From positions 930,001 to 994,000 of the forward strand of contig NZ_CP066356.1 in assembly GCF_023278185.1 (NCBI RefSeq): a DNA stretch of 64,000 nt, given 5' to 3'. The position numbers were made by a program, and so were the translations under genes. Below the pieces are notes generated by a model. That model was not told where the DNA came from and did not search any database. It saw only the letters and a program-made list of their open reading frames with translations. Below, in pieces: positions 51,965-63,760 of this stretch; within the stretch, counting starts at the first letter, position 1, and every line of letters begins with the position of its first letter. Origin of the DNA: Bradyrhizobium elkanii USDA 76. Lineage in GTDB: Bacteria; Pseudomonadota; Alphaproteobacteria; Rhizobiales; Xanthobacteraceae.

Positions 51965-53497
51965 GTGATTTCCACAATTGAAGCTCTTGAAGAACGTCGC
52001 GTCGGTGCAAGGCTTGGCGGCGGCGAAAAGCGCATCGAGGCGCAGCACGCGCGCGGCAAGCTGACCGCCCGCGAGCGGATCGAACTGTTGCTGGACAAGG
52101 GCTCGTTCGAGGAATTCGACATGTTCGTCGAGCACCGCTCGATCGAGTTCGGCATGGAGAAGACCAGGATCCCCGGCGATGGCGTCGTCACCGGCTGGGG
52201 CACGGTCAACGGCCGCAAGACGTTTGTCTTCGCCAAGGACTTCACGGTGTTCGGCGGCTCGCTCTCCGAAACCCACGCGCTGAAGATCACGAAACTTCAG
52301 GACATGGCGATGAAGGCGAGGGCGCCGATCATCGGCCTCTATGACGCCGGCGGCGCGCGCATTCAGGAGGGCGTCGCGGCGCTCGCGGGCTATTCCTACG
52401 TGTTCCGCCGCAACGTGCAGGCTTCGGGCGTGATCCCGCAGATCTCGGTGATCATGGGCCCCTGTGCCGGCGGCGACGTCTATTCGCCCGCCATGACCGA
52501 TTTCATCTTCATGGTGAAGAACACCAGCTACATGTTCGTCACCGGCCCCGACGTGGTGAAGACCGTCACCAATGAGGTGGTGACCGCCGAGGAGCTCGGC
52601 GGCGCTTCGGTGCACGCCACGCGCTCCTCGATCGCCGACGGCGCGTTCGAGAACGATGTCGACGCGCTGCTGCAGATGCGCCGTCTGATCGACTTCCTGC
52701 CCTCGAACAATACCGACGGCGTGCCGGAATGGCCGAGCTTCGACGATATCGGCCGGGTCGATATGTCCCTCGACACGCTGATCCCCGACAATCCGAACAA
52801 GCCCTACGACATGAAGGAGCTGATCCTGAAGGTCGTCGACGAGGGCGACTTCTTCGAGATCTCGGAGACTTTCGCCAGGAACATCGTCACCGGCTTCGGC
52901 CGCATCGCCGGCCGCACCGTGGGCTTCGTCGCCAACCAGCCGATGGTGCTGGCCGGCGTGCTCGACTCCGACGCCTCACGCAAGGCCGCGCGCTTTGTCC
53001 GCTTCTGCGATGCCTTCAACATCCCGATCGTCACCTTCGTCGACGTGCCGGGCTTCCTGCCGGGCACCGCGCAGGAATATGGCGGCCTGATCAAGCACGG
53101 CGCCAAGCTCTTGTTCGCCTATTCGCAATGCACGGTGCCGCTCGTCACCATCATCACCCGCAAGGCCTATGGCGGCGCCTTCGACGTCATGGCGTCGAAA
53201 GAGATCGGCGCCGACATGAACTACGCCTGGCCGACCGCGCAGATCGCCGTGATGGGTGCCAAGGGCGCGGTGGAGATCATCTTCCGCTCCGACATCGGCG
53301 ACCCCGACAAGATCGCCGCGCGCACCAAGGAATACGAAGACCGCTTTCTGTCGCCCTTCATCGCCGCCGAGCGCGGCTATATCGACGATGTCATCATGCC
53401 ACATTCGACGAGGCGCCGGATCGCGCGGGCGCTGGCGATGCTCAGGGACAAGAAGGTCGAGATCCCCGTGAAGAAACACGACAATCTGCCTCTGTGA
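51965..53497 (+). CDS. pccB: Propionyl-CoA carboxylase beta (carboxyltransferase) subunit
   Basis: GTG 51965 is chosen since the family starts just before [20 protein letters not shown]. The open frame upstream to 51857 covers the control region. The 510-residue protein has two crotonase-like halves ([40 protein letters not shown], and in the second half [20 protein letters not shown] and [20 protein letters not shown]). It transfers carboxyl from biotin to propionyl-CoA, giving methylmalonyl-CoA. pccA follows after two bases. The controlling regulator gene upstream is disrupted by an IS. Confidence 0.96.
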   Translation: MISTIEALEERRVGARLGGGEKRIEAQHARGKLTARERIELLLDKGSFEEFDMFVEHRSIEFGMEKTRIPGDGVVTGWGTVNGRKTFVFAKDFTVFGGSLSETHALKITKLQDMAMKARAPIIGLYDAGGARIQEGVAALAGYSYVFRRNVQASGVIPQISVIMGPCAGGDVYSPAMTDFIFMVKNTSYMFVTGPDVVKTVTNEVVTAEELGGASVHATRSSIADGAFENDVDALLQMRRLIDFLPSNNTDGVPEWPSFDDIGRVDMSLDTLIPDNPNKPYDMKELILKVVDEGDFFEISETFARNIVTGFGRIAGRTVGFVANQPMVLAGVLDSDASRKAARFVRFCDAFNIPIVTFVDVPGFLPGTAQEYGGLIKHGAKLLFAYSQCTVPLVTIITRKAYGGAFDVMASKEIGADMNYAWPTAQIAVMGAKGAVEIIFRSDIGDPDKIAARTKEYEDRFLSPFIAAERGYIDDVIMPHSTRRRIARALAMLRDKKVEIPVKKHDNLPL

Positions 53498-53499
53498 CC

Positions 53500-55515
<2,016 letters not shown>

Positions 55516-56135
55516 CAATAGGGATCGCGATCTTCGCATTCTACCGTAAGGATATGTCGGCTAACCCAAGGCGGGAAAAGGGCGATCGCCCCCATATGCA
55601 ACGGGCTGCGGGCGATCAAGGTTGACCGATTTTGCGCCCGCATCTGGCTTTCAGTTCCCACCACATCAAGGCGTGCGTAGTTCCACGGCACGATGAAGTG
55701 AGCATTCTGAAAGCCTTGTTCATGCGACATGCGACGGCTCAAGAATCGAGCTTGTTCGCAGATGCGCGAATGCGCCGGCAGGGTCCAATAAAGGAAAATT
55801 CGGTCATCGGATAATTCGCGAGTTGCGCAAGCGCTCACCAGCGGCGGGTTGACATGGATGATCAAAGGAGAGCGCCAGGAAAATCGCAGCCGGCGCAAGC
55901 GATGATACGCGCCCGAAGGCTCTGTCGGGAAGATGACGCAATGAATCGTCTCTCGTCGTCGCATGCGCTGAAAATTTAACAAGCCGGCCCCGATAGCCTG
56001 CAGCATAATATGCTGATGGGCGATGCGCGCGGTGAAAACTTCGAACATTAATGCCGACCGCGCGGCGCAAAGATCATCGGACAAGCGTGGCCGGAGGTCA
56101 CGGATTGATGGTGCGCTCGGAATCGAAAGCAAGAG
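55516..56135. other. Spacer without recognised features
   Basis: In these 620 bases after pccA I find no gene that I can support, no RNA and no repeat shared with the rest of the window. Short open frames on both strands lack starts and family resemblance. A lower-GC stretch near 55960-56010 may include the promoter of the following genes. Confidence 0.5.
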
Positions 56136-56495
56136 ATGAAGCTCAAGCACATCTATCTTACCGCCCAGGAACCTGAAGCGTTAGCCGGCTTCTATGAAGC
56201 GCTTGGACTGACGATCCGTTTCGCCGACGGCGCCAAATGGATTCAATTCGCCGGAGAGAAGGCCGCCTTCTGCATCGCAGGCCCCGGAGAGTCGGCCTCC
56301 GAAGGGGCTCGGAACGCGGTCGTCGTATTTGAAGTGGATGATCTGGAGCTGATGCTCGATCGGGCCAGCGCCCTGGGAGCCGAGATTTTCGGCGAAATGC
56401 GGGACATGGGGGCGCATGGCCGTGTGGCTTGCTTGAAGGATCCGCAAAACAACACGATCCAGCTCTTTCAAGCGTCGAACAAGCAGGGCGGCTAG
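56136..56495 (+). CDS. Small VOC-family protein
   Basis: The 119-residue protein is a single VOC/glyoxalase module: MKLKHIYLTAQEPEALAGFY at the start with the first metal His (KHIYL), VVVFEVDDLELMLDRASALG in the middle and VACLKDPQNNTIQLFQAS at the end with no Glu exactly in the usual place (Gln in IQLFQ). It may bind a ligand or catalyse an isomerase, dioxygenase or lyase step. It starts the plus-strand run of genes that continues to the window end, 46 bases before the flavin reductase gene. Confidence 0.8.
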   Translation: MKLKHIYLTAQEPEALAGFYEALGLTIRFADGAKWIQFAGEKAAFCIAGPGESASEGARNAVVVFEVDDLELMLDRASALGAEIFGEMRDMGAHGRVACLKDPQNNTIQLFQASNKQGG

Positions 56496-56541
56496 CCGAC
56501 TCCGGACAACTCGGTTCGAGTATTTGCGGGAACCCATCACC

Positions 56542-57069
56542 ATGAATTTCCGAGTGTCACCGATGCCAAACCAACCATCCCCGGTGTTCAGCAGCGCGGA
56601 ATTCCGGAGCGCAATGCGCAACGTGCCCGGCGCGGTGTCTATCGTGACGACGGGCGTGCGACCGGGCAGGCACGGTTTGACGTTGACGGCCGGGTGCTCA
56701 TTGTCAACCGAACCATCGAGCGTGCTCGTTTGCGTCAACAAGTCCGCCGGTGGCCACGACACAATAAAGCAGAGTGGATCATTCTGCTGGAACATTCTCA
56801 CGGCGGATCACGCCGAGCTGGCAAAGAAGTTTGCCGGGCAGGACGGAAGCAAGGGCGACATACGCTTTGCTGACGGTTTGTGGCGTCAACTCACGACAGG
56901 TGCGCCGAGTCTCATCGAGGCAATTTGCAGCTTCGACTGTCGCGTGTCCGGTTCGTACGATGCCGGCAGCCATACGATCTTCGTCGGCGAAGTTGTTGCC
57001 CAAACAACCAACCTCGATCGCGAGCCGCTTGTCTACGTAAACGGCGAATTCACCGTACCGAAGCGTTAG
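56542..57069 (+). CDS. Flavin reductase family protein
   Basis: ATG 56542 is chosen over TTG 56524. The 175-residue protein has the flavin-reductase (HpaC/DIM6) fold: FRSAMRNVPGAVSIVTTGVR at the start, LTLTAGCSLSTEPSSVLVCV and NKSAGGHDTIKQSGSFCWNI in the middle, and HTIFVGEVVAQTTNLDREPL at the end. It uses NAD(P)H to reduce free FMN or FAD for a partner oxygenase. The likely partner here is the luciferase-like monooxygenase at 62588, in the same gene run. Confidence 0.87.
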   Translation: MNFRVSPMPNQPSPVFSSAEFRSAMRNVPGAVSIVTTGVRPGRHGLTLTAGCSLSTEPSSVLVCVNKSAGGHDTIKQSGSFCWNILTADHAELAKKFAGQDGSKGDIRFADGLWRQLTTGAPSLIEAICSFDCRVSGSYDAGSHTIFVGEVVAQTTNLDREPLVYVNGEFTVPKR

Positions 57070-57213
57070 AAGGTCCCGCGCATGGGCTGCCGAATGAGTG
57101 TCGCACTCAGTGAGAATAGCGCCCGGACGCCGACCGAGAATGCGAAGCAAAGGCTCAGGTCATAGCGTCCGGCGGCCAAGAGGATATCTGTCACAAACGC
57201 AGGAGAAATGCCA

Positions 57214-57369
57214 ATGCGGGGGATCATGTTCGCTGACCAGATCAGGTGGGAATTCAACGCTGGGGTGGTCTCGATCCTATCCGAGCGCGGCCAGCTGCGG
57301 GTGGCAGCCTTACTGAGTGTTGCGGTGTCCAATACCCGGCATTCGCTCGCGCCGGCCAGTGCTTGCTGA
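57214..57369 (+). CDS. Small ORF (51 residues) translationally coupled to livH
   Basis: ATG 57214 lies nine bases after AGGAG (57201-57205), a far better signal than anything directly before livH; ATG 57208 is in the same frame. The frame encodes MRGIMFADQIRWEFNAGVVS and continues to a Cys before TGA 57367-57369. That stop shares its last base with the livH start (TGATG), as expected for coupling. I recognise no family and no membrane helix. It could be a leader peptide that sets livH translation or a real small protein. It could also be chance, though the strong ribosome-binding site and exact overlap speak against that. Confidence 0.55.
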   Translation: MRGIMFADQIRWEFNAGVVSILSERGQLRVAALLSVAVSNTRHSLAPASAC

Positions 57370-58238
57370 TGCTCTCGCTCTGGCTAAATGTTCTTGCGAG
57401 CGGCATTCTGCTCGGTCTCGTTTACGGCCTCGTTGCATTAGGCCTGACCATCATATTCGGCGTCATGCGCGTCGTAAATTTTGCGCACGGCGAGATGGTC
57501 GTGTTCGGTGTCTACATCGGCTATTGGACGGTTCGGCTGTGGAACGTCCCAATCATCGTGGCGGCAGCAATCGCCGCGGTCGTGATGTTCGTCTTCGGAT
57601 ATCTGTTAGAAGCGCTGATCGTGAAGCGGTTCGTGAACCGGCCGCATCACTATCAGTTCATTGTTTTCATCGGCCTGTCGTTGCTCTTTAGCGGAGCCCT
57701 GTTGGTCGCGTTCGGGCCGGATCCGCGTCCCACTGCTTCGCAGCTGTCGTTTCAGACCGTATCTCTCGGCCTTGTGACGCTCGACTTGGCGAGATTGCAG
57801 GCGGCAGCGACCGCCGGGCTGCTTATAGCTCTGCTTGGAGCGTATCTGAAGTTCTCCTCGTTCGGCCGCTCGCTGCGGGCGGCGGCGGACAATCGTTTGG
57901 GCGGCCTCATCGTTGGACTGAACATTCCACGAGTCTATGCCGTTACCTTTGGCATCGGGGCAGCTTGCGCAGGGGTCGCCGGCGCCCTGATATCTCCCCT
58001 GTTCGACGCTCAACCATATCTCGCCGTCGATTTCACTCTCCTTGCTTTCGTGACGGTCATCGTGGGCGGGCTCGGCAGCTTTGGCGGAGCACTCCTCGGA
58101 GGTCTGGTGATCGGCGTCGCCGAGGCAATCGCGGCGTTGATGTTCACGCCTTCGATGAAGACGGCGCTTCCTTACGCGCTCCTGATCATCATCCTGGTTT
58201 TCCGTCCGAGGGGGTTTTTTGGTGCAAAAGAAATTTGA
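57369..58238 (+). CDS. livH: Branched-chain amino-acid-type ABC transporter permease LivH
   Basis: ATG 57369 overlaps the stop of the upstream small ORF by one base and has no good ribosome-binding site of its own. The 289-residue protein has about eight membrane helices and the LivH signatures GLVYGLVALGLTIIFGVMRV, NFAHGEMVVFGVYIGYW and VIVGGLGSFGGALLGGLVIG. It forms the inner-membrane channel with LivM. The liv genes overlap or nearly overlap throughout, forming one operon. Confidence 0.92.
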   Translation: MLSLWLNVLASGILLGLVYGLVALGLTIIFGVMRVVNFAHGEMVVFGVYIGYWTVRLWNVPIIVAAAIAAVVMFVFGYLLEALIVKRFVNRPHHYQFIVFIGLSLLFSGALLVAFGPDPRPTASQLSFQTVSLGLVTLDLARLQAAATAGLLIALLGAYLKFSSFGRSLRAAADNRLGGLIVGLNIPRVYAVTFGIGAACAGVAGALISPLFDAQPYLAVDFTLLAFVTVIVGGLGSFGGALLGGLVIGVAEAIAALMFTPSMKTALPYALLIIILVFRPRGFFGAKEI

Positions 58239-59253
58239 CCGTGGGCTGGAAAGGACACGGTGGCTTGCCGGAATAACGGTCTTCGCTGTCCTGGGATTGG
58301 TCGGGATGCTGGCAAACCCGTACGTCATCTCGCTGATGACGATCGTATTGTTGTTCACCTTCCTCGGACAGTCCTGGAACCTGATGCTTGGGATCGGCGG
58401 GCAGCTATCGATCGGTCACGCCCTCTTTGTCGGGCTGGGAGCCTATTCCGTCGGTGTCCTCTACGTAAAGTACGGCATTTCGCCTTGGGTCGGGCTCTTG
58501 ACCGGAATGATCCTCGCCGGATCCGTTGGCGCGTCGATCGCCTGGTTGAGCTTTCGGTTCGAGGTTCGCGGTATCTATTTCGCGCTGCTCACGATTGCCG
58601 CCGCCGAGTTCGCCAGGATCATGTTCAGTGGCTGGGAGTTCGTGGGCGCAATGCAGGGATTGTTCTTTCCTGCGCCAACAGGCGGGATTGAGATCTCCAT
58701 GCTTCGCGGCGATGCCCGCTTCTACTACTTCGTCGCGCTTGCACTGGCGGCGTTGGGAATAATCGGAACCGAATTTATTTCACGATCCTACCTCGGATAC
58801 GTATGGCGGGCGATGCGCGACGACGAATCGGCCGCACGCGCACTCGGCGTCCGGACCTTCCAGCACAAGATTCTCGTGATCTCGATATCGGCCGCAACGG
58901 CTGCCGCGGGCGGTGGAGTTCTGGCGCTCGTTCAAGGGTCGATATTCCCGGACTCGATCATGGGGATGGGGCTATCGGTAGACGTCCTGATAGGGCCCGT
59001 GGTCGGGGGGCTGGGGACCACGTTCGGTCCGCTGGTCGGGTCGCTCGCCGCGATTCCGCTCAATCACTTGATGAGCGCGCTCGGCGACAGTCTTCGGATC
59101 CCGGGACTGAACAATATTACCTACGGTGTTGTCATGATCTCGGTCGTCTGGTTCCTGCCAGACGGCATCTGGCCGGCGATTGTGCGCCTTTGCAAAGCTA
59201 TCCAGGCGCCACCCACGGCATGGCTGTGGCAGTCCCGAAAGGTCGAAGAATGA
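58222..59253 (+). CDS. livM: Branched-chain amino-acid-type ABC transporter permease LivM
   Basis: GTG 58222 follows GAGGGGG at seven bases and overlaps the end of livH by 17 bases. The 343-residue protein has about ten membrane helices and the LivM signatures WNLMLGIGGQLSIGHALFVG, GLGAYSVGVLYVKYG and VIGPVVGG-like loop LIGPVVGGLGTTFGPLVGSL. It is the second permease subunit. Its stop overlaps the livG start by four bases. Confidence 0.92.
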   Translation: MQKKFDRGLERTRWLAGITVFAVLGLVGMLANPYVISLMTIVLLFTFLGQSWNLMLGIGGQLSIGHALFVGLGAYSVGVLYVKYGISPWVGLLTGMILAGSVGASIAWLSFRFEVRGIYFALLTIAAAEFARIMFSGWEFVGAMQGLFFPAPTGGIEISMLRGDARFYYFVALALAALGIIGTEFISRSYLGYVWRAMRDDESAARALGVRTFQHKILVISISAATAAAGGGVLALVQGSIFPDSIMGMGLSVDVLIGPVVGGLGTTFGPLVGSLAAIPLNHLMSALGDSLRIPGLNNITYGVVMISVVWFLPDGIWPAIVRLCKAIQAPPTAWLWQSRKVEE

Positions 59254-59975
59254 CAACTCTGCTCGAGGTCGAGAACCTGTCCCGATCGTTCGGAGGCTTG
59301 GTCGCGGTGAAGGATGTAAGCTTCTCACTTCGAGCCGGGCGGATCACAGCGCTGATTGGACCGAATGGAGCGGGAAAGACGACATGCTTCAACCTGGTCG
59401 CTGGTGCCCTGAAGCCGACCAGCGGCCGGGTGCTGTTCGAAGGCCGCCAAATCGACAATTCGCCACCCGAGACTGTTTGCAGGATGGGCATCGCGCGAAC
59501 ATTTCAGATCGTGCGGCCGATGCGTGAGATGTCGGTGCTTGAGAATGCCATGATCGGAGCCTTCAGCTGGACCAGAAACGTAAGCGAGGCCAGATCGAAG
59601 GCGTACGAGTCTCTTGAAAGCGTTGGTCTGGCCGCCAAGGCCCACGCGAGGACGGATCAATTAACGCTACCGGACCGGAAAATGCTGGAAACGGCCAAGG
59701 CGCTGTCGACCCGGCCCAAATTGCTGTTGCTGGACGAGGTTATGGCGGGTCTGAGACCGACTGAAGCTGCGGGTATTGTAGGCGTACTGCAGAAGCTTGC
59801 CGAAGGTGGATTGACGATCCTCCTTGTCGAGCACGTGATGCGCATCGTGATGGAAGTGGCCTCGCGTGTGGTGGTGCTGCATCACGGCGCCAAGATCGCA
59901 GAGGGACCTCCCGGAGAGGTGGTTGCAGATCCGAAAGTCCTCGAGAGCTACCTGGGGGCAGGCTTCCATGCTTAG
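59250..59975 (+). CDS. livG: ABC transporter ATP-binding protein LivG
   Basis: The 241-residue ATPase has Walker A GPNGAGKTTCFNLVAG, the LivG-specific loop GIARTFQIVRPMREMSVLEN, a signature region LTLPDRKMLETAKALSTRP and Walker B LLLLDEVMAGLRPTE. The LPDRKMLE-type signature, instead of LSxGxxR, is seen in one branch of this family. It overlaps livM upstream and livF downstream. It drives the uptake of amino acids, amides or carboxylates. Confidence 0.93.
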   Translation: MTTLLEVENLSRSFGGLVAVKDVSFSLRAGRITALIGPNGAGKTTCFNLVAGALKPTSGRVLFEGRQIDNSPPETVCRMGIARTFQIVRPMREMSVLENAMIGAFSWTRNVSEARSKAYESLESVGLAAKAHARTDQLTLPDRKMLETAKALSTRPKLLLLDEVMAGLRPTEAAGIVGVLQKLAEGGLTILLVEHVMRIVMEVASRVVVLHHGAKIAEGPPGEVVADPKVLESYLGAGFHA

Positions 59976-60687
59976 TGGTGCGCTTCTGACGATCGATGGA
60001 CTTTGTGTCGCGTACGATGGATCCTGCGCATTGAACGGCGTCTCCCTGCAGATTCATAAAGGCGAATTGATCTGCGTCGTTGGCGCGAACGGCGCAGGGA
60101 AGACCTCACTCATCAGATCTATCTCGGGCATCGTTCGGTCGTCGAGCGGTGTCATCAAGATGAACGGTGTTGATATCACCGGGATGCCGCCGTGGGAGAT
60201 CTGCGAGCGCGGCATTGCCCAGGTCGCGGAAGGTCGACAGATCTTCGGAAGTCTTTCTGTGGAAGAAAACCTGTTGCTCGGAGGGGCGCTGAAGCGCGCG
60301 AAGGCCGGGCAGTCCGAAACGCTCGATTTCGTTTATCAATTGTTTGAGAAGCTTCGTGAGCGCCGGGGGCAATTGGCCGGCACGCTATCGGGCGGCGAGC
60401 AGCAGATGCTGGCTATCGGCCGTGCAATCATGTCGAAGCCCGAGGTCGTCATGTTTGACGAGCCTTCCATCGGGTTGTCGCCCGCGCTGACGGACGTCAT
60501 GTTTCGTGTGGTGAAGTCCCTGCACGAGCAGGGAGCCACGGTCTTGCTGGTAGAGCAGAATGTGGCGAAATCGCTTGCGTTGGCCAATCGCGGCTACGTT
60601 CTGGAGAACGGCTCAATCGTGCTCCACGGATCCAGCGACGAGTTGCTGGACAATCCCGAGATTCAGCGCGCTTATCTTGGATTGTAA
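59968..60687 (+). CDS. livF: ABC transporter ATP-binding protein LivF
   Basis: ATG 59968 follows GGGGGCA and overlaps livG by eight bases. The 239-residue ATPase has Walker A GANGAGKTSLIRSISG, LivF signature region GIAQVAEGRQIFGSLSVEEN, ABC signature LSGGEQQMLAIGRAI and Walker B VVMFDEPSIGLSPALT. With LivHMG it makes a complete membrane and ATPase set, but no periplasmic substrate-binding protein gene is present nearby. Confidence 0.93.
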   Translation: MLSGALLTIDGLCVAYDGSCALNGVSLQIHKGELICVVGANGAGKTSLIRSISGIVRSSSGVIKMNGVDITGMPPWEICERGIAQVAEGRQIFGSLSVEENLLLGGALKRAKAGQSETLDFVYQLFEKLRERRGQLAGTLSGGEQQMLAIGRAIMSKPEVVMFDEPSIGLSPALTDVMFRVVKSLHEQGATVLLVEQNVAKSLALANRGYVLENGSIVLHGSSDELLDNPEIQRAYLGL

Positions 60688-60851
60688 CGGTCCTCAATGG
60701 CGGGACTAGCCCGTCATCCGAAAAGGCGGCCGAGCGATCGCGGCAGAAGATGCCGCGAAATAGCCCGGGCACGACCATTTGTGTCGAGCAGCGGCGTCGG
60801 GGAAAGGGTGTACCGCAATCAATTCCATAAGGCCTCGCTTAGGCTGTTTTT

Positions 60852-61619
60852 ATGGAAGCCGATGACGCCCTTCTGATCGAACGCGACTGCGATGTGGTCA
60901 CCATGACCCTGAACAGGCCGCCGGCAAACGCATTGAATAACGCCCTTGTTGGCCAGCTGCTGGACACGTTTCGCGCATTGTCTCGCGAGGCGTCGCCGCC
61001 GGGCATTGTCCTGACCGGCCAGGGCGAGCGCTTCTTCAGCGCGGGCGGAGACATAAAGGAGGTCGGCGGCATCGAAATATCACGGCCTCGGATGAGGAGC
61101 TTCCATGCGCTTCTTTGCGAGATGGAGAGATACCCCGGGCCCTTCGTGTGTGCCGTGCGTGGATACGCCGTCGGCGGGGCCTTGGAGTTTCTTCTTCACG
61201 CCGACTACGTCGTAGCGAACCATGAATGCAAGGTCGGGTTCCCGGAAATCAACCACGGCCTGTTGCCTGCAGCCAAGGGAATCCGGAAGGCAGTTCAGAA
61301 GCTTGGGCTTCGTGAGGCACAGGCATTGCTCTACTGGGGCGACTTGGCCGACGCCCAAAGGGCACGCCAAATTGGGGCGATCAACGAGATCGCAAGCACC
61401 GCGGAAGTGATGGTGAGGGCCGGGGAGGTATGCAGGTATCTTCGTGGAAAGGAGCGCAAGCTGTTTGCGGCGATCAAGCGTTCGCTGAACCTGACGGGCC
61501 AAATGGACGATGCTGCGCTCGAGGCGGTGACGATCGAGGACCTTGCGGCCTATCTGGTAGACGATAGTTCGGCACAGGCGCGTTCGCGCTTCCTGTCGAA
61601 ACAGCCAAGGAAAGCGTGA
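60852..61619 (+). CDS. Enoyl-CoA hydratase/isomerase family protein
   Basis: The 255-residue crotonase-fold protein has VVTMTLNRPPANALNNALVG at the start, the oxyanion-hole loops GERFFSAGGDIKEVGG and VRGYAVGGALEFLLHADYVV, and VGFPEINHGLLPAAKG with the usual Glu position. The catalytic Glu pair is not fully clear, so hydratase, isomerase or hydrolase activity all remain possible. It lies 164 bases after livF and one base before the creatininase-family gene, which suggests CoA-thioester chemistry on the imported substrate. Confidence 0.88.
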   Translation: MEADDALLIERDCDVVTMTLNRPPANALNNALVGQLLDTFRALSREASPPGIVLTGQGERFFSAGGDIKEVGGIEISRPRMRSFHALLCEMERYPGPFVCAVRGYAVGGALEFLLHADYVVANHECKVGFPEINHGLLPAAKGIRKAVQKLGLREAQALLYWGDLADAQRARQIGAINEIASTAEVMVRAGEVCRYLRGKERKLFAAIKRSLNLTGQMDDAALEAVTIEDLAAYLVDDSSAQARSRFLSKQPRKA

Positions 61620-62402
61620 ATGACCGCACCGGCATTGCCTGACGAGCTCCGTCTTGAACTGATGAGCTTCGAACAGGTATCGGTCGCCCTTGCTGCGGGG
61701 GTATCGACCGTCCTGATACCGTGCGGAGCTGTGGAGCAACATGGACCGCACCTTCCGCTCTGCATGGATGCGGATCATGCAGACGCCATCGCGGCGAGGC
61801 TGGCGCGGCATCTGGGACGCACCCTGATCGCGCCCACCATCAAGGTCGGCTGTTCAGCCCACCATCTGGTCTTCCCGGGGACGATCTCCATCCGCCCGGA
61901 GACGTTCGAATCGATCTGCCTGGATTATTGCACAAGCCTTGCGAGGCACGGCTTCAGGCGCATTCTGCTGTTCTCAGGCCACATCGGGAATTTTCCCGCG
62001 CTCCAGGACATGCTTCCCCGGCTGAGGAGCGCCGTTCCGGCAGACGTCGAGATCGACGCGTACTGCGATGCAGTCGCCTGGATCGAGGCATGGCGAAGCG
62101 CCGTCGAGCAAGCGGGTGGTGACCCGAATGCGGTTGGAGGACATGCCGATATCGCGGAGACCTCGCTCATGATGTTGCTCCGCCCCGACAACGTTCGGCT
62201 CGATCGGTTCGAGGTCGGGCATCTCGGCGCGCTATCCGAGGAGCAGCTTCAGGCAATGTGGAGAAACGGCATCAAGTCCGTCACCGCCAACGGCATCATC
62301 GGCAACCCGTTCGGCTCGACAGCCCGGATCGGCGAGCGATGTCTCGCGGCGATAGCAGATCTTCTGGCTGTCTCGTTTGGAAGCCAAAGCAACGTTGTCT
62401 GA
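61620..62402 (+). CDS. Creatininase-family amidohydrolase
   Basis: The 260-residue protein follows the enoyl-CoA hydratase gene directly. It has the family metal motif IPCGAVEQHGPHLPLCMDAD (Glu, His, Asp ligands), CSAHHLVFPGTISIRPETF, LLFSGHIGNFPALQDML (usually GHGGN) and the late ligand in GGHADIAETSLMM. Creatininase-like enzymes hydrolyse cyclic amides or act in cofactor maturation. In a catabolic gene set an amide or lactam substrate is likely, but cannot be named. Confidence 0.88.
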   Translation: MTAPALPDELRLELMSFEQVSVALAAGVSTVLIPCGAVEQHGPHLPLCMDADHADAIAARLARHLGRTLIAPTIKVGCSAHHLVFPGTISIRPETFESICLDYCTSLARHGFRRILLFSGHIGNFPALQDMLPRLRSAVPADVEIDAYCDAVAWIEAWRSAVEQAGGDPNAVGGHADIAETSLMMLLRPDNVRLDRFEVGHLGALSEEQLQAMWRNGIKSVTANGIIGNPFGSTARIGERCLAAIADLLAVSFGSQSNVV

Positions 62403-62587
62403 ATCTCTCGTGCTCCTCCGCAGATGAACGCCGAGAATGGTTGTCGAGCCACGCTCAGCGGCGTTGGCTGCGAAAGGGACAAGCATCGACTGCTCACAGC
62501 ACAAAATTTGGAAAGTCATGTAACTGCGGGGCGCATTCGAACAAAAATGTTGCCGCGCCCATGAAATGCTTCGCCATCTGACACTCC

Positions 62588-63733
62588 ATGAGGATCCAGA
62601 AGATGGCACTTACGTTCGGGTTTTGGTCGGAGCAAGAAACCCAGGTCGGGCAGAGCTATGCCCGCCGACTCCATGAACTCGTGGACGAGGTGCGTCTGGC
62701 GGAAAAGGTCGGATTCGACTGCGTCGCGCTTTCCGAGCAACACGTTGCACTCGGCGGTATCTCGAGCTCCGCGCCGGAGGTCGTCTACGGGTACCTTGCA
62801 GCCGTTACGTCGCGCGTGAAGCTGAGGTCAGCGGTGACGCTGATGCCCCAGAAGATCAATCATGCCTTGCGATCGGCGGAGCGATTGGCAGTCACCGACA
62901 TCCTGTCGCATGGCCGCATGGAATTCTACGCCGGCCGGGCCAACACGACCATCGCCATGCGCGCCTTCAACGTTGATCCGGGCGAAACGCTCGCTCAGAT
63001 GGAGGAAGGTATCGCGCTCCTGAAGAAATCGATGCGCGAAGATATCTTCACCTTCGAGGGCAAGTACTATCAGATCCCGCCGCGGATGCTGGTGCCGAAG
63101 CCGATACAGAAGCCGCATCCGGTGATCGGCATCGCTGCGACCAGCGAGCGGAGCCACAGCTGGGCCGGATCCGAAGGCCTCGCCGTCATGAGCAACTGCA
63201 TCTACCAGGGATGGGAGGTCCAGGAAAAACTTCTAAACACTTACCGTCGCGGCTGGAAGCGTGACGAACAAGGTCCGCTCGATCGGCCGCGCATCGGCAT
63301 TCCACTTTTCTTCGGCATCGGGTCAACCGATCAGAAAGCGAAGGACGATTACGCCGAGCCCCTCATGCGCTATGCGAGGATTTCAACGGACGCCTATCCC
63401 CGTCTCGCGAAGCTTGCCGACGACTATGCGTATATGAGCGAGAGCGTGCCAGCCATGGAGCGAGCGGGAAAGGACTGGGACTACTTGCTCAACCACTCCG
63501 CGACAACGGTCTGCGGAAGCCCGGACACTGTCATTCGTCAGATCGAGAAGTTCCAGGCGATGGGCGTAGACGAGGTGCTTCTCCATCTCGACTCCGTCAA
63601 TCACGAGAAAATCATGGAAGCGATCGACATGTGTGGCCGGTATGTGATCCCCCACTTCAACGACAGAAAAAATGTCGTCCGGCCTACGGAAGATATTCTC
63701 GGACAGATCCGCGCCATGCGACCGCAAAAGTAA
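62588..63733 (+). CDS. Luciferase-like (LLM) flavin-dependent monooxygenase
   Basis: The 381-residue protein has the bacterial-luciferase TIM-barrel pattern: LVDEVRLAEKVGFDCVALSE, QHVALGGISSSAPEVVYGYL, the segment TDILSHGRMEFYAGRANTTI and PHPVIGIAATSERSHSWAGS. It uses reduced FMN, probably from the flavin reductase encoded at 56542, to insert oxygen into its substrate. It is preceded by 185 bases without genes and followed by a second enoyl-CoA hydratase. Substrate unknown; carbonyl, sulfonate, aromatic acid or amide compounds are all precedents. Confidence 0.9.
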   Translation: MRIQKMALTFGFWSEQETQVGQSYARRLHELVDEVRLAEKVGFDCVALSEQHVALGGISSSAPEVVYGYLAAVTSRVKLRSAVTLMPQKINHALRSAERLAVTDILSHGRMEFYAGRANTTIAMRAFNVDPGETLAQMEEGIALLKKSMREDIFTFEGKYYQIPPRMLVPKPIQKPHPVIGIAATSERSHSWAGSEGLAVMSNCIYQGWEVQEKLLNTYRRGWKRDEQGPLDRPRIGIPLFFGIGSTDQKAKDDYAEPLMRYARISTDAYPRLAKLADDYAYMSESVPAMERAGKDWDYLLNHSATTVCGSPDTVIRQIEKFQAMGVDEVLLHLDSVNHEKIMEAIDMCGRYVIPHFNDRKNVVRPTEDILGQIRAMRPQK

Positions 63734-63760
63734 GCCAACCGGAACAAACGGAAGATAGCC

